64,000 nucleotides of DNA, from positions 62,001-126,000 of the forward strand of contig NZ_BMFO01000004.1 in NCBI RefSeq assembly GCF_014638745.1, in the 5' to 3' direction. The translations under genes and the position numbers were made by a program. Below are positions 43,554 through 54,981 of this stretch, piece after piece. The notes under the pieces were generated by a model. It worked only from the letters and a program-made list of their open reading frames with translations, was not told the DNA's origin and ran no database searches. Each line of letters starts with the position of its first letter. Within the stretch, counting starts at the first letter, position 1. This DNA comes from Arenimonas maotaiensis (lineage in GTDB: Bacteria > Pseudomonadota > Gammaproteobacteria > Xanthomonadales > Xanthomonadaceae).

Positions 43554-44291
43554 TCAGCCCACATAGTGCCCGAATCCGCGATCCGGAAAGGCCGCCGACC
43601 AGGGGCCTTCTCGGCCCGGAAGCACCGTGTCTTCCGCCAGCAGACGCAGATAACCGGTCCGGGCCATCGACCGACCGCCGAGCAGGGCCAGATGCGGGTT
43701 ATGCAACTGCGCGTCGATCCAACGCCAGCCCCAATCGGCGAGGGTCCTGCTCAGCGCATACAGCGCCAGCGCCGAGGCCTGGCTGCGCAGGCTGAACATG
43801 CTTTCGGCGAAGAACACGCGGCCGATGGCCAGTCCGTACAGGCCGCCGACCAATACCTCGCCCTCGAACACTTCGATGCTGTGGCCGAAGCCCAGTGCGT
43901 GCATCCGGCCGTAGGCGGCGCGCATCGCGTCGTCGATCCAGGTGCCGCCTTGGCCGGCGCGCGGCACCTCGGCGCACTGCCGCACCACCGCGTCGAACGC
44001 GGTGTCGGCGCGCACCCGCCAGTCCATCCGGCGCAGCTGGCGTTGCCGGCTGCGGCCCAGGTGCACGGTGCCGGGCACGAAGCCGTAGCGCGGGTCCGGG
44101 CTCCACCACAGGATCGGCTCGCCCGGGTTGTACCAGGGAAAGATGCCCTGCCGGTAGGCGCTCAGCAACCAAATCGGCGACAGCCCGCCGCCCCAAGCCA
44201 GCAGGCCTTCCGGTTCATGCAGGGCCGATTCCGCCGGCGGGAACATGCCCGGGCGGTCGATGTCCAGTTGCGGCAGCTGGATCGGGCTCAT
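43554..44291 (-). CDS. aat: leucyl/phenylalanyl-tRNA-protein transferase
   Basis: 245 residues. Family signatures FPWYNPGEPILWWSPDPR near 49-66, FAESMFS, and GHSIEVFEGEVLVGGLYGL. It adds Leu or Phe to proteins with N-terminal Lys or Arg, creating the degrons read by ClpS, so the three N-degron genes aat, clpS and clpA lie within 4 kb. It starts in an ATGA overlap with the acetyltransferase-like gene upstream. Confidence 0.94.
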   Translation of the reverse strand: MSPIQLPQLDIDRPGMFPPAESALHEPEGLLAWGGGLSPIWLLSAYRQGIFPWYNPGEPILWWSPDPRYGFVPGTVHLGRSRQRQLRRMDWRVRADTAFDAVVRQCAEVPRAGQGGTWIDDAMRAAYGRMHALGFGHSIEVFEGEVLVGGLYGLAIGRVFFAESMFSLRSQASALALYALSRTLADWGWRWIDAQLHNPHLALLGGRSMARTGYLRLLAEDTVLPGREGPWSAAFPDRGFGHYVG

Positions 44292-45403
44292 GCGTAGGGC
44301 CCCATGGCCTCGGCCCGTAACCGGTAATCCACGACCGCGGCGCGCTCGGCCGCGCACCAAGGCGCCAAGGCCTGCGCGAAGCGCGTATCGGCGACCCAGT
44401 GCCGGCTATGGGTGTCGGCCGGCAGGAAACCGCGGGCGATCTTGTGTTCGCCCTGGGCGCCGGGCTCGAAGGTCTGCAGGCCTTCGCGCAGGCAATAGTC
44501 GATGCCTTGGTAGTAGCAGGTCTCGAAATGCAGCCCCGGCGCGTCCTCGGCGCTGCCCCAATAGCGGCCGTACAGGGTATCGCGGCCGCGCAGGCACAGT
44601 GCGCCGGCACGGAGGGCGCCGTCGCGTTCGGCCAGAATCAACACCAGCTGCCGGGGCATGGCGCGGGCCAGATGGCGGAAGAAGTCGAGCGTGAGGGCAG
44701 GGGAGTTGCCGTAATCGGCGAAGGTGCGCAGGTAGAACCCGTACATCGCGGCCAATTCGTCCTCGCTGGCTTCATCGCCGTGCCGGATGCGGAAGCGGTA
44801 GCCGGCGGCGGCGACCTTGGCGCGTTCCTGGCGGATGTTCTTGCGTTTCTTGGCCTGCAGGCTGGCCAGGAAGGCCTCGAAATCCGGCCAGCCGCGGTTT
44901 CGCCAATGGAACTGCACGTCGCCGCGGACCAGCCATTCGCCATTGAATACCGATTGTTCCGATTCCGGCAGGAAATTGATGTGCACCGAGGACAGTCCAT
45001 CCTGCGCCGCCTGTTGGACGATGGCCGCCAGCAACGCGCGGCGCGCGTCGTCGTCCGCCGCCAGCAGGCGCGGGCCGGTGACCGGCGTGTACGGAATGCC
45101 GACCAGCCATTTCGGGTAATAGCGGCCGCCGGCGCGTTGGTAGGCGTCGGCCCAGACGTGGTCGAACACGAACTCGCCGTGCGAATTGGCTTTCAGGTAA
45201 CCCGGCGCCGCCGCGATCAGGCGGCCGTCGCGCCACAGCGTGGCATGGCGCGGCGTCCAGCCCCAGTCCGGGCGCAGGCAACCGGTGTGTTCCAATCCAG
45301 CCAGCAACGCATGCGCCAGGAACGGATTGCCGCCGTCATGCAGGGCGTCCCAGACGCCGCCATCCACCTCGGCCAGCGAATCGAGCAGTCTGAATCCGGT
45401 CAC
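44288..45403 (-). CDS. FemAB/GNAT-like N-acyltransferase (COG3146 type)
   Basis: 371 residues with a GTG start. The pattern (NPFLAHALLAGLEHTGC at the start, RKNIRQERAKVAAAGYRF in the middle, FEPGAQGEHKIARGFLP near the end) is that of the large GNAT-fold COG3146 family, related to FemAB aminoacyl transferases. Substrate unknown. Translational coupling to aat hints at a link to tRNA-dependent or N-terminal protein modification, which is inference only. Confidence 0.85.
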   Translation of the reverse strand: MTGFRLLDSLAEVDGGVWDALHDGGNPFLAHALLAGLEHTGCLRPDWGWTPRHATLWRDGRLIAAAPGYLKANSHGEFVFDHVWADAYQRAGGRYYPKWLVGIPYTPVTGPRLLAADDDARRALLAAIVQQAAQDGLSSVHINFLPESEQSVFNGEWLVRGDVQFHWRNRGWPDFEAFLASLQAKKRKNIRQERAKVAAAGYRFRIRHGDEASEDELAAMYGFYLRTFADYGNSPALTLDFFRHLARAMPRQLVLILAERDGALRAGALCLRGRDTLYGRYWGSAEDAPGLHFETCYYQGIDYCLREGLQTFEPGAQGEHKIARGFLPADTHSRHWVADTRFAQALAPWCAAERAAVVDYRLRAEAMGPYA

Positions 45404-45427
45404 GGCGCGCGGTTCCGGCGCCTGCGG

Positions 45428-46432
<1,005 letters not shown>

Positions 46433-46483
46433 TTATCAAGCCTCGCCGGCGCTCCGCCGGATGCGAAAAACGCGCGCAACGGG

Positions 46484-46489
46484 TACACT
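46484..46489 (+). promoter_or_regulatory. -10-like element before ftsK
   Basis: TACACT 28 bp ahead of the GTG start of ftsK, in the trxB-ftsK divergent region; no -35 recognised. Confidence 0.3.
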
Positions 46490-46517
46490 GGAAGCCTCTG
46501 CAATCACGTGAGCGCCT

Positions 46518-48845
46518 GTGGCCAAACCGACCGTAAAGACCGCATCCCCGGCCGACCAGCAGCGTCAGAAACTCTGGAAGGAACTGGCGCTGGTCGCCAT
46601 CGCGCCGATTCTGCTGTATCTGCTGGCCAGCCTGTTCACCTACGCCACCCAGGATCCGGGCTGGTCGCGTACCGACAGCCTGGACAGCCTCGACGGCTCC
46701 GTGCGCAACATCGGCGGCCTGGTCGGCGCCTACATCGCCGACGTCAGCTTCTGGCTGTTCGGCTACATGGCCTACAGCATCCCGGTGGTCCTGGCCGGCG
46801 TGGCCTGGATCGGGCTGTTCGGCCTGGATTCGGACGGCGACGGCCACGTCGATTTCGGTCCGGCCCTGCGCCTGATCGGCATCGTGGGTTTCCTGATCAG
46901 CGGCACCGGGTTGTGCCAGCTGGTCGGCGGTCCGGCCCCGGATCTGCCGGCGGCCTCCGGCGGCTTCATCGGCGCCTTGGTCGGCAAGAGCATGGCGTCG
47001 CTGTTCGGCGGGCTCGGCGGCAACCTGTTCCTGCTCAGCCTGTTCCTGCTGTCGATCACCTTGGCCACCGGCCTGAGCTGGTTCGCGGTGATGGATTGGA
47101 TCGGCGGCCTGGTGTTGGCCTTGGTCGACAAGCTCGGCAGCACCAAGGACGAGGCCCAGGCCTGGAGCCGCACCCGCGCCCTGCGCACCGAGCGCGAAGA
47201 AGTGCGCAAGGTCGAGACCCAGCGCCGCGCCAAGCGCGAGCCGATCAAGATCGAGACGCCGGCGCCGACCCTGGTCGAGAAAAGCGACCGCGCCGAACGC
47301 GAGCAGCAGATTCCGCTGTTCAACGCCGGCGGCATCAGCGAGATTCCGCCGCTGTCGCTGCTCGACGACCCGAAACCGCAGGCCAAAGGCTATTCCGAGG
47401 AAACGCTGGAGACGCTGTCGCGTCAGATCGAATTCAAGCTCAAGGATTTCCGCATCGACGTGCAGGTGGTCGGCGCCTATCCCGGCCCGGTGGTCACCCG
47501 TTTCGAGATGGAGCCGGCGCCGGGCGTGAAGGGCAGCCAGATTTCCTCGCTCGACAAGGACATCGCGCGCGGCCTGTCGGTGAAATCCGTGCGTGTGGTC
47601 GACGTCATCCCCGGCAAGTCGGTGGTCGGCCTGGAAATCCCGAACACCCAGCGCGAGATGATCTACCTGTCCGAATTGCTGCGCTCGAAGGAATACGACA
47701 AGTCCAACAGCCCGCTGACCATCGCGCTTGGCAAGGACATCGGCGGCCGCCCGAGCGTGGCCGACCTGGCGCGCATGCCGCACCTGCTGGTGGCCGGTAC
47801 CACCGGCTCGGGCAAATCGGTGGCGGTCAACGCCATGGTGCTCAGCCTGCTGTACAAGGCCAGCGCCAAAGACGTGCGCATGCTGATGATCGATCCGAAG
47901 ATGCTCGAGCTGTCGGTGTACCAGGGCATTCCGCACCTGTTGGCGCCGGTGGTGACCGACATGAAGGAAGCCGCCAACGGCCTGCGTTGGTGCGTGGCCG
48001 AGATGGAGCGCCGCTACAAGCTGATGAGCGCGGTCGGCGTGCGCAACCTGGCCGGCTTCAACCGCAAGGTGCAGGACGCCGCCGAGGCCGGCCAGCCGAT
48101 CATGGATCCGTTGTTCAAGGCCAATCCCGAACTCGGCATCGAGCCGCGTCCGCTGGAGACGCTGCCGTACATCGTGGTCATCATCGACGAGTTCGCCGAC
48201 ATGATGATGATTGTCGGCAAGAAGGTCGAGGAGCTGATCGCGCGCCTGGCCCAGAAGGCCCGCGCCGCCGGCATCCATCTGATCCTGGCCACCCAGCGGC
48301 CCTCGGTCGACGTCATCACCGGCCTGATCAAGGCCAACATCCCGACCCGCGTGGCGTTCCAGGTGTCGAGCAAGATCGACTCGCGCACCATCCTCGACCA
48401 GAGCGGCGCCGAGACCCTGCTCGGCCACGGCGACATGCTGTACATGCCGCCCGGCACTTCGATGCCGGAACGCATCCACGGCGCCTTCGTCAGCGACGAG
48501 GAAGTGCACCGCGTGGTCGAGCACCTCAAGCAGCACGGCGGCGGCAGCGAATACATCCCCGGCGTGCTGGAGGAAGTGCAGACCATGGGCGACGGCGTGG
48601 TGGTCGGCGCCACCGGCCTGCCGGAGGCCAGCGGCGGCGACGAGTCCGATCCGCTGTACGACGAAGCGGTCAAGATCGTCACCGAAACCCGGCGCGCCTC
48701 GATTTCCGGCGTGCAGCGCAGGCTCAAGATCGGCTACAACCGCGCCGCCCGTCTGGTCGAGGCCATGGAGCTGGCCGGCATCGTCTCCAGGCCGGAACAT
48801 AACGGCGACCGCGCGGTCCTAGCACCACCGCCGCCGAAGGATTAA
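46518..48845 (+). CDS. ftsK: DNA translocase FtsK
   Basis: 775 residues from a GTG. Four or so N-terminal membrane helices (about 22-190), a short linker (about 200-280, much shorter than the E. coli one), the RecA-like motor with Walker A GTTGSGKS near 430, and a C-terminal winged-helix gamma domain ([28 protein letters not shown]) that reads KOPS polarity sequences. It coordinates division with chromosome dimer resolution. lolA starts 2 bp after its stop. Confidence 0.95.
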   Translation: MAKPTVKTASPADQQRQKLWKELALVAIAPILLYLLASLFTYATQDPGWSRTDSLDSLDGSVRNIGGLVGAYIADVSFWLFGYMAYSIPVVLAGVAWIGLFGLDSDGDGHVDFGPALRLIGIVGFLISGTGLCQLVGGPAPDLPAASGGFIGALVGKSMASLFGGLGGNLFLLSLFLLSITLATGLSWFAVMDWIGGLVLALVDKLGSTKDEAQAWSRTRALRTEREEVRKVETQRRAKREPIKIETPAPTLVEKSDRAEREQQIPLFNAGGISEIPPLSLLDDPKPQAKGYSEETLETLSRQIEFKLKDFRIDVQVVGAYPGPVVTRFEMEPAPGVKGSQISSLDKDIARGLSVKSVRVVDVIPGKSVVGLEIPNTQREMIYLSELLRSKEYDKSNSPLTIALGKDIGGRPSVADLARMPHLLVAGTTGSGKSVAVNAMVLSLLYKASAKDVRMLMIDPKMLELSVYQGIPHLLAPVVTDMKEAANGLRWCVAEMERRYKLMSAVGVRNLAGFNRKVQDAAEAGQPIMDPLFKANPELGIEPRPLETLPYIVVIIDEFADMMMIVGKKVEELIARLAQKARAAGIHLILATQRPSVDVITGLIKANIPTRVAFQVSSKIDSRTILDQSGAETLLGHGDMLYMPPGTSMPERIHGAFVSDEEVHRVVEHLKQHGGGSEYIPGVLEEVQTMGDGVVVGATGLPEASGGDESDPLYDEAVKIVTETRRASISGVQRRLKIGYNRAARLVEAMELAGIVSRPEHNGDRAVLAPPPPKD

Positions 48846-48847
48846 GC

Positions 48848-49459
48848 ATGCGCCGTTTCTGTTTCGCCGCCCTCCTGTTGCTGGCATCCGCCGCCCATGC
48901 GCAGGACGCCCGCCGCCAGTACCTGCAGTTCGCCACCGGGCTGAACAGCGCCGCCGCCGAATTCCGCCAGACCGTCACCGGCCCCAACGGCGAGAAAGTG
49001 CAGTCGGCGCAGGGCAACATGGAAATGCGCGCCCCGGACCGCTTCCGTTGGGAATACCGTGCGCCGTCGCCGCAGCTGATCGTGGCCGACGGCCGCAAGG
49101 TCTGGATCTACGATCCGGAGCTGCGCCAGGTCACGGTCAAGCCGCAGGACGCGATGAACCAGGACAACCCGCTCAGCGCGCTGTTGCGGCCGGAGACGGT
49201 CGATCGCTTCTACCGGGTTTCCGAGCTGCCGGCGCGGCAAGGTCTGCAGTGGCTGCAACTGCTGCCGGTGCGCAAGGCCGACTCGCCGTTCGACAAGGCC
49301 GAACTCGGCTTCCGCGACGGCGCGCTGCGCAGCATGCGGCTGTTCGATGCGATGGGCCAGGTTTCGGAGTTCAATTTCGGCACCTGGCGGCGCAACGCCG
49401 CCATCGCCGAGACGCGTTTCCGCTTCAAACCGCCGAAAGGCGTCGACGTGGTCGAGTAG
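48848..49459 (+). CDS. lolA: outer-membrane lipoprotein carrier protein LolA
   Basis: 203 residues with a signal peptide (about 1-19, AAHAQ). The LolA barrel is seen in GNMEMRAPDRFRWEYRAP and KVWIYDPELRQVTVKP. Carries lipoproteins across the periplasm to the outer membrane. Genes on both sides, ftsK and rarA, are 2 and 3 bp away. Confidence 0.94.
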   Translation: MRRFCFAALLLLASAAHAQDARRQYLQFATGLNSAAAEFRQTVTGPNGEKVQSAQGNMEMRAPDRFRWEYRAPSPQLIVADGRKVWIYDPELRQVTVKPQDAMNQDNPLSALLRPETVDRFYRVSELPARQGLQWLQLLPVRKADSPFDKAELGFRDGALRSMRLFDAMGQVSEFNFGTWRRNAAIAETRFRFKPPKGVDVVE

Positions 49460-49462
49460 GGC

Positions 49463-50782
49463 ATGAGCGATCTGTTCGCCGGCAAGGCCCTGCAGCCGCT
49501 GGCCGAACGCATGCGGCCGAAGTCGCTGGCCGAGATGGTCGGCCAGGCGCGCCTGCTGTCGCCGGACTCCGCGCTGCGCCAGGCCATCGAGTCCGGGCGC
49601 ATCCATTCGATGGTGCTCTGGGGCCCGCCCGGCTGCGGCAAGACCACGCTGGCGCTGTTGGTGGCGCAGTACGCCAAGGCCCGTTTCGTCTCCATTTCCG
49701 CCGTGCTTTCCGGCCTGCCGGAGGTGCGCAAGGTGCTGGCCGAGGCCGACCAGTGCTTCCAGCGCGGCGAGGCCACCGTGCTGTTCGTCGACGAAGTGCA
49801 CCGGTTCAACAAGGTGCAGCAGGACGCGTTCCTGCCCTACATCGAAAAAGGCAGCATCGTGTTCATCGGCGCCACCACCGAGAACCCGAGCTTCGAGCTG
49901 AATTCGGCGCTGCTCTCGCGTTGCCGGGTGCATGTGATGGAGGCGGTCTCGGTCGAGGACATCGAACATGCCCTGCAGGCGGCCTTGGCCGACAAAGACC
50001 ATGGCATCGCCGCCGATGTGAAGGTTTCCGCGCAACAGCTCCGGCACATCGCGCAGGCCGCGGACGGCGACGTGCGGCGAGCATTGACGCTGCTCGAGAT
50101 CGCGGCCGAGGTCGCCGGTTCGGCCGATGGTACGGTCAGCGACGGCATCCTGCAGCAGGTGCTGGCCGACCGCACCCGGCGTTTCGACAAGGGCGGCGAC
50201 CAGTTCTACGACCAGATCTCGGCCCTGCACAAATCGGTACGCAACTCCAATCCGGACGCCGCGTTGTATTGGTTCACGCGCATGATCGACGGCGGCTGCG
50301 ACCCGGGCTACATCGCCCGGCGCCTGACCCGCATGGCGGTCGAGGACATCGGCTTGGCCGATCCACGCGCGCTCGGCATCGCGCTGCAGGCTTGGGACGC
50401 GTTCGATCGGCTGGGTGCGCCCGAAGGCGAGCTGGCGCTGGCCGAATGCGTGCTGTATCTTTCCGTGGCGGCCAAGTCCAACGCCGCGTATGTGGCCTAT
50501 AAGGCCGCCAAGTCCGAGGTGCACGAGACCGGCAGCTTGGACGTGCCCCTGCATTTCCGCAACGCGCCGACCAAGCTGATGAAATCGCTCGGTTACGGCA
50601 AAGGCTACGCCTATGATCCCGACGTCGAGGGCGGCATCGACTATGCGCAGACCGGCTTTCCCGATACCTTGGGCGAGAAGATGTATTACCGGCCGGTGGA
50701 GCAGGGTGCCGAACTGAAAATCGGCGAAAAGCTGGCGCGTATCCGCGCCTTGCGCGAGCAGGCCCGCAAAGCGCGCGGCTGA
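49463..50782 (+). CDS. rarA: replication-associated recombination protein A
   Basis: 439 residues. AAA+ clamp-loader-like ATPase: Walker A GPPGCGKTTL, Walker B LFVDEVHRFNKVQQDAFLP, sensor GATTENPSFE, and a C-terminal tetramerisation domain (YKAAKSEVHETGSLDVPLHFRNAPT). Acts at stalled replication forks. Part of the ftsK-lolA-rarA-serS order. Confidence 0.94.
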   Translation: MSDLFAGKALQPLAERMRPKSLAEMVGQARLLSPDSALRQAIESGRIHSMVLWGPPGCGKTTLALLVAQYAKARFVSISAVLSGLPEVRKVLAEADQCFQRGEATVLFVDEVHRFNKVQQDAFLPYIEKGSIVFIGATTENPSFELNSALLSRCRVHVMEAVSVEDIEHALQAALADKDHGIAADVKVSAQQLRHIAQAADGDVRRALTLLEIAAEVAGSADGTVSDGILQQVLADRTRRFDKGGDQFYDQISALHKSVRNSNPDAALYWFTRMIDGGCDPGYIARRLTRMAVEDIGLADPRALGIALQAWDAFDRLGAPEGELALAECVLYLSVAAKSNAAYVAYKAAKSEVHETGSLDVPLHFRNAPTKLMKSLGYGKGYAYDPDVEGGIDYAQTGFPDTLGEKMYYRPVEQGAELKIGEKLARIRALREQARKARG

Positions 50783-52129
<1,347 letters not shown>

Positions 52130-52130
52130 T

Positions 52131-52874
52131 ATGTCCGGGCAGGACGCGCCGGCGCACCATATCCAGCTCGGCCGCCGGGAGGTCGAAATCGTCGGTGACC
52201 GGTTTCTGCTGACGCCGAAAGCCCGGCTGAACTATTTTCCGCATATCGGCTGCATCTTCATCCATATCCCGAAGACCGCCGGCACGTCGGTGTCCGCCGC
52301 CTTGGCGCAGATCGACGAATACCTGCGGCTGGACGGTCAGCCGGCCAAATTCGAACTGCCGCTCCGCAAGCACAACCGGCATGCCAAGGCCTTGGCCTAC
52401 CGTGACCACCTCGAGCGCGACATCTGGGACAAGGCATTCACCTTCTGCGTGGTGCGCAATCCGTTCGAGCAGATGGTGTCCTGTTATCACTGGTGGCTGC
52501 AGCTGGCGCCGAGGTTCCCGCATCTGCGCGAGACCTCGCGGCGGGTCGCGGCGTTGGGCGGCTTCAACGCGTTCCTGCGCGACGATTTGGGCGCGCGGCG
52601 GATCAACGAGTTCATCGGCGAGCCCGAACACTGGTTCCAGGACGCGGAGGGGCGCGACATGGTCGACTTCATCGTGCGCAACGAGGAGATCGACACGCTG
52701 CTGGCGCGTCTCGGCGAATACGTCAGGGTGCCGAAGGGCGTGCGCATCGAGCGTCGTAACGCCACCCGGCGCGGGCATTACGCCACCTATTACGACGATG
52801 CCTGCGTGGCTGCGGTCGCCCAGCGCTTCCGCTACTGCATCGAACGCTTCGGTTACCGATTCGAATCGGCCTGA
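52131..52874 (+). CDS. sulfotransferase family protein
   Basis: 247 residues. The PAPS 5'-phosphosulfate loop is FIHIPKTAGTS near residue 45 and the 3'-phosphate motif VVRNPFEQMVSCYHWW near 106, as in type 2 carbohydrate sulfotransferases. Predicted to sulfate a surface glycan or other hydroxyl. It starts 1 bp after serS, so it is probably co-transcribed with a housekeeping gene to which it has no functional tie. Acceptor unknown. Confidence 0.85.
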   Translation: MSGQDAPAHHIQLGRREVEIVGDRFLLTPKARLNYFPHIGCIFIHIPKTAGTSVSAALAQIDEYLRLDGQPAKFELPLRKHNRHAKALAYRDHLERDIWDKAFTFCVVRNPFEQMVSCYHWWLQLAPRFPHLRETSRRVAALGGFNAFLRDDLGARRINEFIGEPEHWFQDAEGRDMVDFIVRNEEIDTLLARLGEYVRVPKGVRIERRNATRRGHYATYYDDACVAAVAQRFRYCIERFGYRFESA

Positions 52875-52882
52875 GTCGGACC

Positions 52883-52910
52883 AAAAAAAACGCCAGGGCG
52901 GGCCTGGCGT
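52883..52910 (-). terminator. rho-independent terminator, minus strand
   Basis: 8-bp stem (52890-52897 with 52903-52910), 5-nt loop, followed on the minus strand by eight T. It ends the transcript that contains the 53,048-53,503 gene and the structured region. The T-run exists only on the minus strand, so it is not an efficient terminator for the sulfotransferase gene. Confidence 0.85.
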
Positions 52911-53047
52911 CGGGAAAATGTCCTGAATTGAATTTGTTGAGCAATCAACAAAGAGAGAGTATGTACAGTATGCTACCGGCTCCCTGAACGGGGTATGAGC
53001 CTGTCGAGGAACTCCTGAACGCGGCTTTAACGCCGCCTCTCAACGTG
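52883..53047 (-). ncRNA. candidate small RNA or structured 3' UTR
   Basis: Between the stop of the Cys/Arg-rich gene (53048) and a strong minus-strand terminator lie about 137 bp packed with hairpins: 53021-53036 (5-bp GC stem), 52978-53001 (stem GGCTC/GAGCC with inner CCC/GGG), 52933-52952 (8-bp perfect stem), then the terminator 52883-52910. No ORF. It may be processed from the 3' UTR or have its own promoter; no family is recognised. Confidence 0.4.
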
Positions 53048-53503
53048 TCAACGGATGGTCTTTTCATGCCACTCGGCCTGGTCCTTGCGGCGGTCGTGCA
53101 GCTTGCGGCGGTCTTCGCCGCCTTCGAGGCGGAGTTCGCCGCGCCGGTCGTGGACCTTACGCCGCTCCCGGCGCCGTTCCTCGACGATCGGGCGATAGTG
53201 GCACTGGCAGGTATGGGAGCCGCAGTCGGCCAAGGGCAGACTGGGGCATTCGAACGCTTGCCGGCGCACGCCGTCATGGTTTTTGGCGTATTGGCAGGCG
53301 GTGCTCAGGTTCGGGGCCACAAACTCCCAGGCCAGTACCGGACGCATGTCCTTGTAGCGCGACGGATTGAACACCCGGGCGGGGATGTCGGCCAGGCCGG
53401 TGCCCGCTGCGGGCGCCGGCCTGGATTTCGAGGACGTCCGGCTGCTGTAAAGCAGGTAGCCGGCCACGGACAAGACCAACAGGAAGAACAGTCCGATCCA
53501 CAT
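53048..53503 (-). CDS. membrane-anchored Cys- and Arg-rich protein of unknown function
   Basis: 151 residues. One N-terminal helix (about 2-19) then a soluble part with a Cys cluster CPSLPLADCGSHTCQC (C-X7-C-X4-C-X-C), and a highly charged C-terminus with repeated HDRR units (RRKVHDRRGE, DRRKLHDRRKD) ending AEWHEKTIR. The end pattern appears to be conserved in Xanthomonadaceae hypotheticals. Possible zinc or Fe-S binding through the four Cys plus nucleic acid or acidic partner binding through the Arg repeats; neither is shown. An antisense reading frame on the other strand is judged a shadow. Confidence 0.75.
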   Translation of the reverse strand: MWIGLFFLLVLSVAGYLLYSSRTSSKSRPAPAAGTGLADIPARVFNPSRYKDMRPVLAWEFVAPNLSTACQYAKNHDGVRRQAFECPSLPLADCGSHTCQCHYRPIVEERRRERRKVHDRRGELRLEGGEDRRKLHDRRKDQAEWHEKTIR

Positions 53504-53580
53504 ATCCGCCTCCGCATGCGATGCCTCAGGCGATTCTAGTCCGCTTGGCGCCGGGAGTAAACCGGCGCCATCCTGCCCGC

Positions 53581-54828
53581 TTACAACCGCGGATTCTCGT
53601 ACCAGACCACGCCCAAGCCGGTCCCGCCTTCGCTTTCTTCCGTGCTCAGGATATCCAGATCGCCGTCGGCATCGAGATCGTAGGCGACCAGTAGATCGAA
53701 TTTGATGCCGGCCTCGCCGCTGATGCCGCGCAGGGACCAGGAGGCGGGATTTCTCGGATCGCCCGCCGTCGACCAGATCGCCACGCCCGCTTTCGCGCCG
53801 TCCGCCGATTCCGCACTGATCGCCAGTTCGAGCCGGCCATCGCCGTCGAAATCGGCCGCAGTCACGGCTTTGCCGGTGCCGAACGCGGCCGATGGCGCGG
53901 CATCCGGCGTCATGCGCCGGTAGGCGCGCCCGCGCCGGTCGAGGCCGAAGAACACGCTCGGCGCCGATGAATCCTTGCCGGCCGCGACCACATCGCGGTA
54001 TCCGTCGCCATCGACATCGGCGACGGCGAGGAACATCGTTTCCTCGCCACGCATGCCGACCGTATGCGAACGCCAGGCCGCGCCGTCGCGCAGGCCCTCT
54101 GTGCCCGGATTCTCAAGCCAATGGATGCCGCGCAGGTCGGTGCCGTCCGACAGCGGCTTGCGGTCCGAGAACAGGATGTCGACGTCACCGTCGCCGTCCA
54201 TGTCTTCGGCCAGAATCGACATCGTCCAGCCGATGGCGCGCAGCGCCTGGAAGCGCCAATTCGCCGGATTGCGGCGGTCGCCGTCCGCGTACAGGATGCC
54301 GAGGGTGGCGTCGTTCTTGCCGCCGGCCACGATTTCGACGCGCCCGTCGCCGTCCAAGTCGACGGCCTGCGCGAACATGTACGCCATGCGCGGGACCCGG
54401 ACGCGATTGCCGAGCATGGCATGGCGCCAAGCCGAGGCGGCGTTGCCATGCGGTTCGGCCGGAGCGAAGAACAGATGGACGGCACGGTCGCGCCCTTCGG
54501 TCAGGCTGATGAGATCCCTGTGTCCATCACCGTCGATATCCGCGATCGACGCGTCTTCGACGCCGGGCGTGGGCCCCAGCGTCAGCATCGGCCAAGGCGC
54601 CTTCGCGCGTTCTGGGCCCGGATTGAAATACAGCCGGGTAACGCCTTCCTCCTCGAAGCCGACCGCGGCATCCGGCAGGCCATCGCCGTCCATGTCCGCC
54701 AGACGGATGCCGTCCGCGCCGGCACCGGCGCCGATCTGATGTCTTGGCCAGGGCGCACCGCGTGCGTGCGACGGACCGTCCGCAGACGACAGGGCGAGGG
54801 CAAGCAGAAAGGCGGGAAGCGCGTTCAT
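53581..54828 (-). CDS. secreted VCBS/FG-GAP repeat protein
   Basis: 415 residues with a signal peptide (about 1-22, SHARG). Seven calcium-binding DXDXDG loops are visible: DMDGDGLPD, DIDGDGHRD, DLDGDGRVE, DMDGDGDVD, DVDGDGYRD, DFDGDGRLE and DLDADGDLD, one per blade, which predicts a seven-bladed integrin-like propeller. Exported, Ca2+-dependent. Ligand or role unknown. ATG 54828 is used because it starts the signal peptide; the upstream in-frame codons run into the tRNA gene. Confidence 0.87.
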   Translation of the reverse strand: MNALPAFLLALALSSADGPSHARGAPWPRHQIGAGAGADGIRLADMDGDGLPDAAVGFEEEGVTRLYFNPGPERAKAPWPMLTLGPTPGVEDASIADIDGDGHRDLISLTEGRDRAVHLFFAPAEPHGNAASAWRHAMLGNRVRVPRMAYMFAQAVDLDGDGRVEIVAGGKNDATLGILYADGDRRNPANWRFQALRAIGWTMSILAEDMDGDGDVDILFSDRKPLSDGTDLRGIHWLENPGTEGLRDGAAWRSHTVGMRGEETMFLAVADVDGDGYRDVVAAGKDSSAPSVFFGLDRRGRAYRRMTPDAAPSAAFGTGKAVTAADFDGDGRLELAISAESADGAKAGVAIWSTAGDPRNPASWSLRGISGEAGIKFDLLVAYDLDADGDLDILSTEESEGGTGLGVVWYENPRL

Positions 54829-54854
54829 GGCGAGGCACCGCCGTGGCATGAGAA

Positions 54855-54944
54855 TGGCGGAGAGAGTGGGATTCGAACCCACGGTAGGCTTGCACCTACG
54901 GCAGTTTTCAAGACTGCTGCCTTAAACCGCTCGGCCATCTCTCC
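54855..54944 (-). tRNA. tRNA-Ser (anticodon UGA)
   Basis: 90 nt including an encoded CCA. Acceptor stem GGAGAGA pairs with TCTCTCC, the anticodon loop is CTTGAAA giving UGA, a long class II variable arm (GTAGG ... CCTAC) is present, and the T loop is GTTCGAATC. The long variable arm and anticodon identify serine. Confidence 0.97.
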
Positions 54945-54981
54945 GGGTGCTTCATTTTAAACCGATTCGGCGGGTGGCGTA

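Noticed and set aside
53045-53539. Plus-strand frame of 164 codons opposite the Cys/Arg-rich gene
   Set aside because: The minus-strand product has an anchor helix and a patterned Cys cluster; the plus-strand one is featureless.
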